Origin: Pratylenchus scribneri
Taxonomy: Eukaryota; Nematoda; Chromadorea; Rhabditida; Pratylenchidae
Reading direction: 5' to 3'
Assembly (NCBI GenBank): GCA_030063045.1
Contig: JAQSEB010000002.1
Span: forward strand, 558,001-622,000
Length of the DNA: 64,000 nucleotides
Below the pieces are notes generated by a model that was given only the letters and a program-made list of their open reading frames with translations, searched no databases and had not been told where the DNA came from. Positions 10,295 to 22,398 of this stretch are shown here, piece by piece (position 1 is the first letter of the stretch; the number at the start of each line of letters is the position of its first letter). A program made the translations under genes and the position numbers.

Positions 10295-13200
10295 ATGGTG
10301 GCCCAATTTCTCAATCCAAAGAAGATTATTTTGTTTGCCTCCTTCCTCCTACCTTTTGTTGTTCAGCTAACTCAAAGTGGGCCACAAATTTCGGGTCTTC
10401 CACCTACGGCATCTGCCACAGCCGACGATGCTGACCAACAACATCAACGGCATGCATTCAGTGCATTGGAACCGGAGTTGGCAGAGAATATTTTCAATCG
10501 GGAAGGGGCAGCCAAAAATCCATTGCGACGAACCACAACAATGCCATTGACGGATCGACTCGATATTGGCCATAATGCGGGGTCAAATGTAGGGCAACAG
10601 AGGAATTCTAATGGAGGTGTGTTTTAAATAGATATTTTTGAAAGTTTTTAACAAGATGATTATGTCTATTTTTGCTTACAATTACATCTGTTCTGACTGG
10701 TAATTGCCCTATCGGATTTATAATTGTAAATTCCACCTCTTTTGTTTTTTAATAATAATCTTTATTCTTGGCAATTATTGTCGAAAATAGGAAGGACTTA
10801 ATGGGCATATATGTATTCCTAAAAGAATTTCAAACAACGAAAGTCAAAAGCGGATAAATTATTTTCAATCAATTTTCAGAAAAATTCTCGGGCACTGTGA
10901 GGCAACAATCTCCTCCTCGAATGCCTCGTTCAATTCCTCGCCGGAGTGAATATGATACGCTGAATGAAGATTTTGTCAGCGAATATGATGCCCTGAATTT
11001 GGATTTCAATTTGGATGATGATGCGGCAAAGGAGGCCAAGGAATTGGAAGTGGCCGCCAGGGAATTCAGCTGGCAAGATGGTGAAGGAGGACAAAAGGCG
11101 GAGGCCGAATTCCCTCCAAAGGAATGGTGGGATGGGGAGGAGGTGGAGGAGGCAAAAGAGGAGCCAAAAAAGGAAGAAAAGCCAAAATTGAAGGCATCGA
11201 AAATGGTGGAAGTGGCCAAAAAAGAAGAGCCGCAGAAAGATGTACCAAGAAGGCGAGGATCACCAATTCAGCAGCCAATTCTAATTGTGGATTTGCCACA
11301 AAGGAATAAAATTCATGGGAAGCGGGTAATTCAGCAGCAAAGAGAAGGGAAAATTTGACTAGGATTGATATAAAATTGAATACGAAAATGCAACTTTTCA
11401 AATTAGAAATTTATTAATAATTTCACTTTTTGTACCAATGTTTTATTTACAAAATATTAATGAAAGTTTATATGAATATATTATTTTATTCACATTTAAG
11501 AGATCAAATCGGGCACGTCGTGGAGCTCGAGTGGAAGGCGTGGCTCGATTGGATGGGTGGCCTTCAGGAAGCAGACCATTTGGCTCGATTGATCGTGAAG
11601 AATTGAGGATTGTGCCCAGATTAGTGCCAAGTTATCCACCGCCAACCACTACAACGCCTATTGCAACACTCACAACAAAAGTGGCAACACCAGTCCAAAA
11701 TTCTTCAACAACGAAAAAACCATCGAATGTTGGTCAAAGGAAAGGAGGCCATGAATTTGTTCAATCGCCCAGATTACCAGCCAAAAAGCAACAATTTCTT
11801 TCAACACAACAGGAATTTTTCCATGACCTTCCCTCGGGAAGGGATGAAGCATCGGCGGCATTTGCCGAAAAGCGGACCATTTTATTGCCCCCAATTCAGC
11901 AGCCCCAATCAAATCCACCTTTGCAACAATTTATGCCACCAAATGTCCATCAGCAGATTGTTCCCTCGCATCAAATTGAATCGAACCAATTTCGGCCATT
12001 CCCAGCTGGCCAACCACAACCATTCCAGCCTGTTCTCAATTTGGGGGCATCAACATCACCGTTGGATGCACTTCAACAACAAACCCAACAATCTCAAGGT
12101 CGACCCCAAAATCATGGACAATCGAGTCCGGCTGGCCGCCTGTTGCCCACTGGTTTTATGCATATTGCCACGTTGGAATCCCCTCCTCAACAAGATGGAA
12201 ACAATCAAATTATAATCGATGGAAAACGTTTTTGGGTGGAGCGAACAGTGCCTTTGAGTCAATTCTTCCCACCTCCAAACAATAATCAAACATTGGCACC
12301 GGCGCAGCAGCCAAAAGAACCAGCTGAAGAGTTGCCAACCTTGTTGGAAATGCCACGTCTTCAGGAACCGCCGCAACCAAATGACAACGCACAAAATGTT
12401 GAAAACGGGAATTCAGCAGGAGCGGGAGTGGTGGAGGAAAGAAGGGTCGGTGATGGCAAAAACATATTAAATTAAAAAAATAGGAGAAATTTGGGTGTTT
12501 TCCAAAAATACAGCGAAAATAAGACCAAAAAGGCAAAATCAACTTAAAAAGAATGCCTTAAAATCCGTAGAAGACGATTGGATACCCCCAATTGCTTACT
12601 TGCATTAGCTTTTAATTTTAACCTATATCAGCTAGGCGATAGCCAATACAGGAGAGCGATATATCATTTGAAAGCCCAAATTGCCCTCTATAAATTAGCA
12701 TTTTTAAATTTATGAAATCAAATCTAATTTCAAAAAAATCTTATATATTTTTTAATGTAATAAAACCCGAATTAACCGAAAGAAAATTAGTTTATTTACA
12801 AATTGTTTTTAACATTTTGAAAAAAAGTAGTAAGCCAAAGGGCTTTCAAATGGCATATTGCCTTCCTGAATTGGTTGCTTCCTTTTTGAGCTATGGCCAA
12901 AAGAACCGCTCAAGTACCAGATCGACGGTACCAAATTGTACTCCTTGAAAAGAATATTATCAAATGAATGTCTTTTTTTTTGTAGGAACAATTCAGCAGC
13001 AATAGGTCACCGTCCCTCGTCTCGAATGTTCGCGGCTCTCGCGTCGCTAACAGTGCCCGAGTGTATTCTTTGTCGGACAATGAACCGCCACTTTGGACTG
13101 GCCAGCAATCACCTCTAAATCATCAATTCAATCAACAAATTGGCGGCGACTTTGGTGGTGGCAATGCACCGAATGGAGGTGGAAAAAGACGGAGCGGCAT

Positions 13201-13450
13201 TGGCAAAGGTGGCCACAATTTGTTGGCATTGAATTTGGGCACGGCACTTTCCCAAATATTCGGCAATTTCACAATTGAACACGATGCCAAATTGGTGGAG
13301 AGAAAACCGGAACCAATGGAATTGTCATTCCCCGGGGCGCAACCAAATCCAACAATTGAGGAGAGGAGAAGAGGAAATGAGGCAAATTCAGAACCGCATC
13401 GTCTCACCCGTTTTTTTGAACGTCCACAACGACATTTACACGGAAATTGA
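10295..13450 (+). CDS. Secreted Gln/Pro-rich orphan protein
   Basis: Family not recognised. Exon 1 (10295-10616) starts at MVAQFLNPKK with a signal peptide core IILFASFLLPFVVQL. Exon 2 (10880-11325) is acidic (YDTLNEDFVSEYDALNLD, then Glu/Lys-rich). Exon 3 starts at 11501 with a basic block (RSNRARRGAR) that could be a furin-type cleavage site, followed by a long Pro/Gln/Thr-rich tract (PPPTTTTPIATLTTK, QPQPFQPVLN). Exon 1-2 and 2-3 junctions are phase-consistent. A further open frame from about 12986 to the stop at 13450 (SSNRSPSLVSNVRGSRV ... FFERPQRHLHGN) lacks its own start and is probably the last exon, but I could not fix the exon 3 donor, so these may be two genes. Foldback family A copy 3 occupies the intervening intron. 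Low complexity suggests an extracellular-matrix or secretory role; no domain supports this. Confidence 0.5.
12600..12903. mobile_element. Foldback (MITE-like) element family A, copy 3
   Basis: Both arms carry the core of the family: 'GATATATCATTTGAAAGCCC' on the left (reverse orientation) and 'GGGCTTTCAAATGGCATATT' on the right. The right arm ends 'TTTTTGAGCTATGGCCAAAA', which mirrors the left end of copy 2. It lies in the probable last intron of the secreted Gln/Pro-rich gene. Confidence 0.65.
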
Positions 13451-13724
13451 TGAATTTTTTGGAAGTGGAAATGGAGAAAAGTAGAACACAAATTGAATAT
13501 AAAATATTGAAATTGTCCAAAAATGAAATTTAATAAAATTTCGGAATTTTGATCATTTTTTAATCTAATAAGATTTGTTTTTTTGGACAATTTCAACGTT
13601 TTTGTACAATGCTTAATGTGATATATTATTTTTTATTCAATTTTTTTAATAAAAAACAAACAAAAAATAAGGCAAATTTATATTTTTGAATGGCTTAAAT
13701 AAAAATCATTTTAATTGGGCATCA

Positions 13725-16700
13725 TCACCAAAGTGCACTGCGTTCACTGTTAAAAACGGTGCAAAGGAGGACGGCAATTGTGATGATCGTGAAAATGACC
13801 AACAGGAAACGGTCCAATACCAAAGCGACTTGTTGCCATTCTAAAAAGAATTTTATGAATGAATAGAAAAATGAAAATTATGGCCAAAATATGCCTCGAA
13901 ACGAAACCACAAAAATAATTTATTATCTAGTTCGGGTTATATTTTTGGATTATTTAGTGATTTAATTAATTAAGCTCATTAATATAAAAGGGAAGCCAAT
14001 TCCTATTCAATGCTTTTTATTATGTCACTAAATACTAACCAAGTTTTTCGGCATTCCGCCTATCTTTCTCCACCAACCGCAATTCATTCCTGTGCCAAAT
14101 GTAATATTCTTCAATTTAACCCCCATTCCCACCTTTCGATGACTTCCTGTAATCTGCTTAAAACTCGAATGAATTCTGCCTCAAAACAAAGTCCTTCTTC
14201 TTCTTTTTGTTGGCCATCACCCGCCGAAGATGAAGCCAAGGAAGGTGAACCATCTTCATGCAATGATAAAGCTGGAGGCGATGATGGCCTAATCCACTCT
14301 GCGGGACATGGGCATTGATGGGAATCTGTGCTTCGATTCAGTCGGGACATTCGCACGGATGCCATTCGTCTGTTTCTTCTGGCCAATTTTGGTGAAAAGG
14401 GCGACGGAGATGGGACCAGGGAGAGAATCCTTCGCCTCTTTTTGTTCGGGCAAGGTGGCCCACCATTTTGGTAGAGGAAAACGCCGGGTGGAACCGGGCT
14501 TTCGGGTGGCAATTGCGGGAAAGAGACGCGTTTCTTCGAAATACTTCCATTTCCACCGGATTCGGGCACTTTTTTATTGTTGTTATTTCCTTGGTGGAAA
14601 GGAGGCCTTGCGGCACCATTGCCAACCACGGTGGCGGCCAATTGCCAGACCGGTGGCTCAGCTTAATGCATAAATTCAATTAAAAATGTGCCACATTTTT
14701 TTCCCACCTATTCCCTACTAAATTTCCCATCCCCTTTTTCTTCGAATTATGCCAATACTTGGAAGGACTATTTAATCCCATTCCTTTATAGGCCAAAGTC
14801 CGAAAGGAAGAAGCCCCTAATCAAAAAATACCTTCTTCCTCTTCTCTTCCTTCCTCTTCTTCCATTTCCCCTTCTTCTTCATCCTCCTCTTCGTCGATTC
14901 GCCTTTGCCGTTCCAATTCGGCTTTCTCCTCGTTGGCCTGCTTCACAAAAAAGTATTGCACGTGTTCATTGATGGAATGGTATCGATGCTCCAAATTAAG
15001 CAATAAAAGGCTGGAGAAACGGCCAAAAAGGAGGTATTGAAGGATAGGAGGAACGGGTCGACCGTGGGTGCCAATATGATGAATATTCAACTGTACAAAG
15101 TGGATGGGATATATTAATTTGATGATCCAAAAATACCGGAAAATGCCCCTCAAGTTTTTATGGCCATTACTTGAGATAGCCATGGTTTAAATCAAAATTA
15201 AGCTATTGGGTTTAAGGCTTAAAAAAAGGTAGGGAATATGGCCAAATTAAAAATGTTTTTTGGCCAAATTAATGAAACTGATTAGCTAATTAATTCTAAT
15301 TTTAATGTGAAATGTGTGAAGCTTACCGTGAAAACAGTGAAGGCAGTTTGGAGTGAAACAATGAAGATGGTGACGCCATAGTAAACGCCTAATTTAGAGG
15401 GAAAATAGATATAAAAAATGGAATAATTATAGGAAAAATTGGAAAATTAAATTAATGAATAAAAATTGGCTAATAGTTTTGGCCCAGAAATCCACCCAAA
15501 TTTTCAAGCAAACCAATCAAAGGAAGTGCATCGGCCGTAGGCGGCAAATGTTCCGAAACAAGCATTAAGAAAACGGTGGTGGAAAGCAACGAAGTGATAC
15601 CTTTTAATTGGGGGAATAATTTTAGGTTAAATCTAACAAGAGTACCCAATGTGACTTTTTCGCCCGAATCCGATGGCATGTAGAATCCGAGCAAAACCAG
15701 CAAACTGATCAGAACACAAGGCAAACAAAGGAAAATGACAAAAAATAGTGGCTTTCGCTCCAACAACAAATGAACATCGATGAATGGATATCTGAAAGTT
15801 TTGGCCAAAATTTGGTCCAATTTTCTGGATATTTACGGTTCAGGGCAACAGGAATATATGACGGAATTCTTTTCGGCTCGCACAGCGCGCAATGTCCATT
15901 CGGTAGAGACCATATAATTGGACTGATCACCCTTTGACTCGGACCAAATGTCGATTTTTGTGCCATCATAGGCCTTTGAATGGGGAAATTTGGTTTGAAT
16001 GAAAATGCTCGAAAACTGACCCAGCTGGCAAATTTCATCAAACAACTTTGGAAATCGAATGGATAGAAACGGACATCGAGTGCTGAAACAAAGGATGGAA
16101 ATTGGGAATTTTAAATAGATTTTAATTTATTATTTGTGTACAGATTTGAAAAGATTTATTCTATAAATTGTGGCAATTTTGACATAATTCACCGTTCTTA
16201 TATTTGTTTGAAAAGTGAATGAATATTAAATCTAATGAATATATAATGAATTTTACTATTAATTCCAAATATGTTAATCAAAAATTTAGGTTCTTTTTCT
16301 CTTAATAGTGCCTGTTCAATAAATGTGGATGTGGATAAATTAATGTTATGATGATTTATGAGCGACTTGTTAAATAAAAAATTGTTAATTTAAAAGAATT
16401 AAGTAATATTTTTTTATAATAAAGGATAGAGAATTTTATCTTCTATCAAATGATATCAAAATTAATTCATCCATTGTTATAGTATCTAAAAATAATCGAA
16501 TGTTCATTGCTTGGCCTCCAGCAAAAGTCAAAAGATGAGCAAAGAATGTTCTTTTGATTAAAATGAAAGGAGAAAATACGGTAGCGGGATCGGCCTCTTC
16601 TTATTAACCAATCAGCAGCAGCAGCAGAAGGCTCTTTGATTAAGGAAAGGAGAAGATACGGTAACAGGAATTCGCAATCAGTCAGCAGCAGAGAAGGAAT

Positions 16701-17795
16701 ATGCATCGAGGGAGGGCAGAGGGCACATTCTATTCACTACTTGCAAAGAGGAAGCGAACCTTGTTTGTGCCAAAGAATGAACCTTTTTTAGAAGATTATA
16801 ACCCATCAATGGATGAACCGATTTTAATGTTTTTGGTATCATTTGATAGAGGAGAAAATTCTCTATTTTATTATATAATATTATTTTGAAATTATTAATT
16901 TGTTAAGAGGAAAATGAGAATTTAATAATGGAAATATTTAGCCAAAGAATTGGATTAAAAAAGAATTATAAATAATTAATTTAATCCCAAAAAATATAAA
17001 TCTATTCTTACCACAACTACTCTTGAAAATGCCGGCCATCGAAAGGCTCTATATGTGGAAATGTAGGGAAATTAAAGTGTGAAATATTTGGAAAAAAATG
17101 TGTACAATATTTCCATCGTAGGTGACACTGGCAGTTGTCTATGGAATTGGGCATATTTTTAAATAATTTTAACACGAAACAAACCATCTCCTTTAAATAT
17201 TCCTGTGCTGCATTATTGTACAAAATGATGTCCGGAATCCATATTGACTATATGGAAATAAAAATAGGCATTAATAAGGAATCTTTTTTGGGAATTTATT
17301 CTTAATTTTGGCTTGGATTTATGTCAATCCTTGGGATAATAAAGGCCAAATTAAATGTTCTATGATTTCCCTCCTAAACTTTCCAACCTCCACGGGGACA
17401 TTCAATTTTGTCAGCCGTCCATTCAGCTGCGGGTCCCATGCCAAACGCCAATCGTTCCAGCGGAAATGGATCCAGGCCAATGAAGTTAACAATTGATTCC
17501 GTTCATCCTTTTTTATGAGTAATTTATTTTGGATTTAGTTTCACCCAACTGACCACATCGACCACTTGGACAAGCGAAAAGGCAATGGACGTATTCACTG
17601 GTCGATTATGCTGGATAACTGGCCGAATTTCTTTTTACATATAGAATTACATCAACATTTTAGGGATAATTTACCCTTGTTATAATCGATCAAAAGTTGG
17701 TGGAAAAGGCGGGTCATGTGCTGATCGGCATCTTCAAAAGGAACATTTGAAATAAAGATATCACAATTGACAATGTCTCCATAGACTAGCTAAAA
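13725..17795 (-). CDS. Nicotinic acetylcholine receptor alpha-type subunit
   Basis: Cys-loop ligand-gated cation channel subunit of the plasma membrane. Reading leftwards: ligand-binding exons (DADQHMTRLFHQLL near 17720; RPVNTSIAFSLVQVVDV near 17570; NQLLTSLAWIHFRWNDWRL near 17450; SIWIPDIILYNNA near 17230; VTYDGNIV near 17110; GIFKSSC and LDVRFYPFDFQSC, the Cys-loop, near 17025 and 16060). Loop C is YSCCPEP near 15840, whose vicinal Cys pair defines an alpha subunit. TM1 is PLFFVIFLCLPCVLISLLVL; the pore helix follows GEKVTLG as ITSLLSTTVFLMLVSEHLPP; TM3 is YYGVTIFIVSLQTAF. A long acidic/proline-rich loop leads through a probable short exon near 14040-14110 (WHRNELRLVEKDRR) to TM4 (EWQQVALVLDRFLLVIF) and stop at 13725. 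The signal-peptide exon was not found; a hydrophobic ORF at 18576-18487 is one candidate. Subtype not assignable. Confidence 0.88.
16415..16880. mobile_element. Foldback element with internal duplication, in receptor intron
   Basis: The arms at about 16415-16495 and 16795-16880 are inverted copies, sharing AGAGAATTTT, CTATCAAATGATA and TTCATCCATTG. The centre holds a degenerate direct repeat (GGAGAAAATACGGTAGCGGG and GGAGAAGATACGGTAACAGG), each followed by a CAGCAG run (16611 on and 16682 on). It lies in a large intron of the nicotinic receptor gene. No coding capacity. Confidence 0.65.
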
Positions 17796-19105
17796 CCTAA
17801 GCCTAATTCTTGTGCCAATGTTTATGACTTAACTATTTTGATGTTAATTTTATAGAGAATTAGTCCTCATAGTATTCCAAATTAACCGCTTCTTGTAATT
17901 AGTTACTTCCTTCTTGAGTATTTTCTGATAAGAACTGACCAATTGAATTGCGAGCTATCAATTGGAGCAGTGTTGAAATGCAGAAGGACATCAGTGCTTG
18001 CCGAAAACACATAGCAAATATTCCAATGCGGAATGGGGATAGCAAAAAAGGCACGCAACTTTGTTGGGCTTATCGATGCTCCCGACTTGTTATTTGCAGC
18101 ATTTTTAGCGGAAACATTGGTCAATATATTTTAATGAATCCATGCGATACACTCTTCGGAATGAATCTGAATTTTAATTTGAAGAATGGATTTCCGCATT
18201 CACTCTTTCTGCTTCACAAAAGTGAGCTAAAATGTGTGCCCTTGGGTGGCAGCAATTGAGGGATTGATGCCCAATTGAGGAGGAATTGATGGGCAATATT
18301 GGAAGCAGCTGTAATAAAAGAAATTTGAAGAGCTGCGTTTGGCTAGCACCGACGGTAAAAAACGCCGCCGGCGCATATAAAGCACTTGTTGTAGGAGAGG
18401 TGGGAAAAATGGAGGAAAGATGGCTTCGGGGGAAGGGCGAGAAGCAGTGAAGAATGATGGCGGAATTTGAGGGAAAAGCCACCTTAAGGCCACAAAAAAT
18501 AGAGTAAAAGAGCAGTAAAAAGTGCCAATGTCGGCGGTTGGTGCCTGAATGGACCAATGGTGACTGGGAGGGACATTGAAGGAATTGAATACGGGAATGT
18601 GGCCGTAGCCGTATTGCATCGATTCCATTCTTCTTCTGCCCTTCTTCCCCCAACATTTCTTCCAGTTTTGTTGTCCACTTTGATGGGAAAAGCAAATTAA
18701 TGGGAAGCTTTGGTGCAAGGAGGAGGGCAAATGACGTGGTTTACAATTTATAGATGGCCCCTAATTCATGAATTAAAAAGAAAAATATTCAAAATTCCAT
18801 TCAGCCTGATTTGAATATTCTAAATTGTCTCGCAAAAATCCGTAATTCGATTTTAATACCTAATATTTTACCAAAAAATTTTAAACTCAAAGGGACCCTC
18901 TACTTTTGTAAAATTTAGATCACCGATTCGAATACCCTCCGGGAAGTTTTTTGAGTTTGATTTTGATGTATATTTTTATTTACAGTAAAAATGAGGTAAC
19001 CGCCTATTTTTCCCTTCCAAAAAAACTATTTATATAAAATAAATAAAATTTATCAAACTTTAAAAACAACAAGAAAAAAAAAACAATAAAGTCTTTCAAA
19101 ATAAA
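17796..19105. other. Intergenic region or undetected receptor 5' exon
   Basis: Minus-strand open frames between 18174 and 18730 are unlike any family I know. One segment (18576-18487) starts MSLPVTIGPF and ends in a hydrophobic run (LALFTALLLYFL), so it could encode the receptor's signal peptide, but I find no strong donor to connect it. Otherwise nothing recognised. Confidence 0.35.
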
Positions 19106-20853
19106 TTATCGAGTATTGAGTATCATCATTTGTCTAGGATGGATGGAATGTTGTTTTGGCGTTCCATCGTTGATCACTGGTTCTTTCTTCACACTCTGTG
19201 GAAGGACCGGAGGCGGAGGTGGAGGAGGCAATAATTGATAGTAAGCAATGGAACTGTTGACCGGTATTTGAGGCATTTGGACAATTGAACTGGTGGCCGG
19301 CATTTGGGCAATGGAATTGGCAGGCATTCGAGGAATTTGTGCAATGGAATTGGCCGGCATCGGATGAGGCATTTGTGCAATGGAATTGGCCGGTATTTGA
19401 GGCATTCGGGCAATGGAATTGGTGGCTGGCATCGGATGCATTGTTGACGGATTCCCCCCATTCTTGGCATTCTTAATGAAGTGTCGTACACAGTTTTTGC
19501 TGCGGGCGCCGAATTGCTCGTAAACCGGTGTGAATTCACGGACAAGTTCTCAAATAGTAGTTGTTTAAAATATGTTGTTAAAGTTTTTATTAACTTTGCA
19601 AAAGCCATTCCGTCATATTCGGGTCAATGTCCTTGAACCATGGAGTGCCAGCCGTCGTCTCCGGTATCTGCAAAAAATATAATTAAACAATTTTTAAATA
19701 ATATTTTTTTGGATAGCAAAATTTTTTTTGAAAATTTTTTTATAATAATAAGCCTTAAGGTTCATATAAGGTTTTTAAGGTTAATAAAGGTTTTTTAGAT
19801 AGGGATAATTAAACAAATTTATTGGTTAATTAAAATTAAGCATAAAATTTCACACCAACCTCATGATCCGCCCAGGTGCTGGCAGCATGAATGCAAACAC
19901 ACGCAATCGCCTGCTCATTGTATCGAATAGGCCAATTTGTCCATTTGATGCTAAATATGAAAAATGAAGTATAAAATTTTTTTATTATTTACTACTCACA
20001 TGTCAGTGGCGAACCAATATGCAATATCGACCAATTCATTCTCATCTAAAACAGAAATGATATTATAAATTATTAATGTTTTGGAATACATTTCAATTTA
20101 TCCTTATTGGAGAGGATAATTGAATGCGGGATTGTAACATTAAGATCAAAACCTAAATGTTGGAATTTATTTTGAACATTTCAAAAAATACCTACCAATT
20201 GTTTGGAGTAAAATTTGTTCCAAGTAAACGATGAGATCAGTGCCACGCTTCCTCGACTACAATTTTATTAGTTATTTCATCAAATCCAACCCAAAAACTC
20301 ACGATATCATTGAAGGGCGGTTGCACCACGGCGTTCCGGTGTTTCAGCTTGAACCAAGCTTCGACAATGTGCTCCAATTTACGGGGACATTCCTCACTTT
20401 TGCCCGTCATAAACAAACATGCAGCCGCCACTTCCTAAAGAAAATTTGATCATTTTATTCAAATTATTAATTAAACCTTTGGTGTAAACACTGTGATGGG
20501 ATGGACAGTGTAGAAACGATGCATATGGACTATGGCAACGAACACGCAACAACTGCTGCTGAAAATATTGAAATTAATTATTGAATGAATTTAATATTAA
20601 CATGTTGTGTCGATTTTGAGGCATACTTTGATTTAAGTACTCGCCCATGTCCTAATAAAATAAATTGATAAATGATAAGATAAATCACTATTCTTACACA
20701 AATAAATTCGGCTGCCTCCCGTCTGCCTCGAAGTTCGCCGCTAGGACTCATGCCCGCTTTCTGGGATGGAAGATGCAAAATTTCCTCGTCCGTAAAATAC
20801 CATTTAGGTTTGTTCCCAAGATTGCTTGATGAGGCACTTGCTGTTAAAGCCAT
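19106..20853 (-). CDS. cit-1: Cyclin T (P-TEFb cyclin), CIT-1-like
   Basis: Regulatory cyclin of CDK9, forming P-TEFb that phosphorylates RNA polymerase II for elongation in the nucleus. Ten exons join with no phase break to 398 aa: 20853-20698, 20651-20602, 20558-20477, 20434-20303, 20256-20196, 20152-20090, 20045-20000, 19950-19860, 19667-19595 and 19548-19106. Cyclin box 1 includes KWYFTDEEILHLPS, MGEYLNQ, VHMHRFYTVHPIT, AAACLFMTGKSEECPRKLEH and VYLEQILLQTIGFDLNV. Cyclin box 2 includes DIAYWFATDM, NWPIRYNEQAIACVCIH and TPWFKDIDPNMTEWLL. The tail is low-complexity, with about six NSIAQMP-type repeats (roughly 'MPANSIAQ') and a PPPPPPP run near the end. It is much shorter than vertebrate cyclin T and close to the C. 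elegans CIT proteins. All introns are GT-AG. The head-to-head neighbour is OGT, beyond a repeat-filled spacer. Confidence 0.92.
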
Positions 20854-21154
20854 CTAATCTTCTAAAATTAATTTATTAAAATATAGTTTAATGTTAATAG
20901 TGTTAAGTGTTGTGAAACTAGTGATCAAAGAGTGAAATTATTGTTTCTTTCTGGTTTATATGGTAAAAGGACTGGGTTGTTTGGCAATTAAGTATGATTT
21001 TGCTTAGTGCATTACATATGCTAAATGCTATTCAAGATTTACAAGGAAAAAGCTCGAGATTTTCCATTTTTCTCGGATCGGATCTCGATCTCGGATTGTG
21101 TGTGATAAGTGATAAGCACAAAGGGAGCGGAGCGGGTTCGGTCGGGTATGGTGA

Positions 21155-21352
21155 CTTTTCAATTTGCCAACCTTTCATTTTGCCAACTCTCCTATTTTAT
21201 TTCATTTTGCCAACTTTTCAAAAAGCCAACTTTCGTTTTGCCAACCCCCCTATTTTATTTCATTTTGCCTACCCTGCTATTTTCCGCCTTTTTGCCAACT
21301 TTCGTTTTGCCAACCCCCCTATTTTATTTCATTTTGCCAACTTTCCTTATTT
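21155..21352 (+). repeat. 'TTTTGCCAAC' array, left arm of inverted structure
   Basis: Repeats of TTTTGCCAACTTTCGTTTTG, CCCCCCTATTTTATTTCATT and TATTTTCCGCCTTTTTGCC. The same blocks appear reverse-complemented at 22252-22398, so the two arrays form a large inverted repeat. Confidence 0.85.
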
Positions 21353-21681
21353 TTATTTGTTTCGGCATTCTGGGCCAAATTTTGTGGGCATTTCTTGAAC
21401 ATTTAGGTTTTCGACCATGCTGAATTCAATTTTAACGATATTTCAATCCTATTGGCGACATATTTTGGTGGAAAATGGCACATTAATGCCGAAAATATCA
21501 GCCTTCTATTCCAAGGAAGAAAAATGCATTCCAGCCTATTTAATTACTCCAATAATAAAATTTTTTGGCAAAATTTATTCCAAAATAAAAGAAAATGTGT
21601 TATCTGGAAAAAAATGAAGGAAATATGATGTGGAATAATCAAAAATGGAGGAAATAATTGTTGAATAGATCTTTTCTCGGC

Positions 21682-22064
21682 TTTGGCACGGCTAATTACA
21701 TTGATGGCACAATTTTTACATCGATGGCACGGCTAATTACATTGATGGCACAATTTTTACATCGATGGCACGGCTAATTACATTGATGGCACAATTTTTA
21801 CATCGATGGCACGGCTAAATACATTGATGGCACAATTTTTATATCGATGGCACAATTTTTACATCGATGGCACGGCTAATTACATTGATGGCACAATTTT
21901 TACATCGATGGCACGGCTAATTACATTGATGGCACAATTTTTACATCGATGGCACGGCTAAATACATTGATGGCACAATTTTTACATCGATGGCACGGCT
22001 AAATACATTGATGGCACAATTTTTATATCGATGGCACAACTTTTTTATCGATGGCACGGCTAAT
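21682..22064 (+). repeat. 41-bp minisatellite
   Basis: About nine units of a 41-bp period. Each unit is two diverged half-units, GATGGCACGGCTAATTACAT and GATGGCACAATTTTTACATC. Variant units lose or duplicate a half-unit (near 21839 and 22021), as expected from slippage or unequal exchange. Confidence 0.9.
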
Positions 22065-22251
22065 TTTTGCTTATAAAATCCCCTACGCCCTTGTTTAGCC
22101 TAATTTTCCCTTCATTCACTTATCTGCCAATAACTTGCTCAGATTAAAAAATTTCGAAAAGCCAATGCCAAAATCGGATCCGGCATGGTCGAAAACCCTA
22201 TGTGAGATGTAATTGGCACTTAATTAGCATAGAATAAGCCGGGGAAGTAAT

Positions 22252-22398
22252 AAAAAACAAAGTTGGCAAAAATTGTTGGCAAAAAGACGGAAAATAGCAG
22301 GGTTGGCAAAATGAAATAAAATAGGGGGGTTGGCAAAACGAAAGTTGGCAAAACGAAAGTTGGCAAAAAGACGGAAAATAGGAGGGTTGGCAGATTGA
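22252..22398 (-). repeat. 'TTTTGCCAAC' array, right arm (inverted)
   Basis: Reverse complement of the array at 21155-21352: GTTGGCAAAACGAAAGTTGG, AATGAAATAAAATAGGGGGG and AAAAAGACGGAAAATAG are shared. Together with the left array it could be a foldback mobile element whose outer ends I cannot define. Confidence 0.85.

Noticed and set aside
18174..18730. Two overlapping minus frames of 167-173 codons
   Set aside because: No family resemblance and the frames overlap each other. At most a small part could be the receptor's signal-peptide exon.
20994..21423. Plus-strand frames (FCQPPYFISFCQL, FANPPILFHFAN) of 80-134 codons
   Set aside because: They are translations of the 'TTTTGCCAAC' repeat in different frames, not protein-coding.
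21417..21617. 66-codon plus frame considered as a small gene or transposon remnant
   Set aside because: No motif, no splice context, and it lies within the repeat structure.
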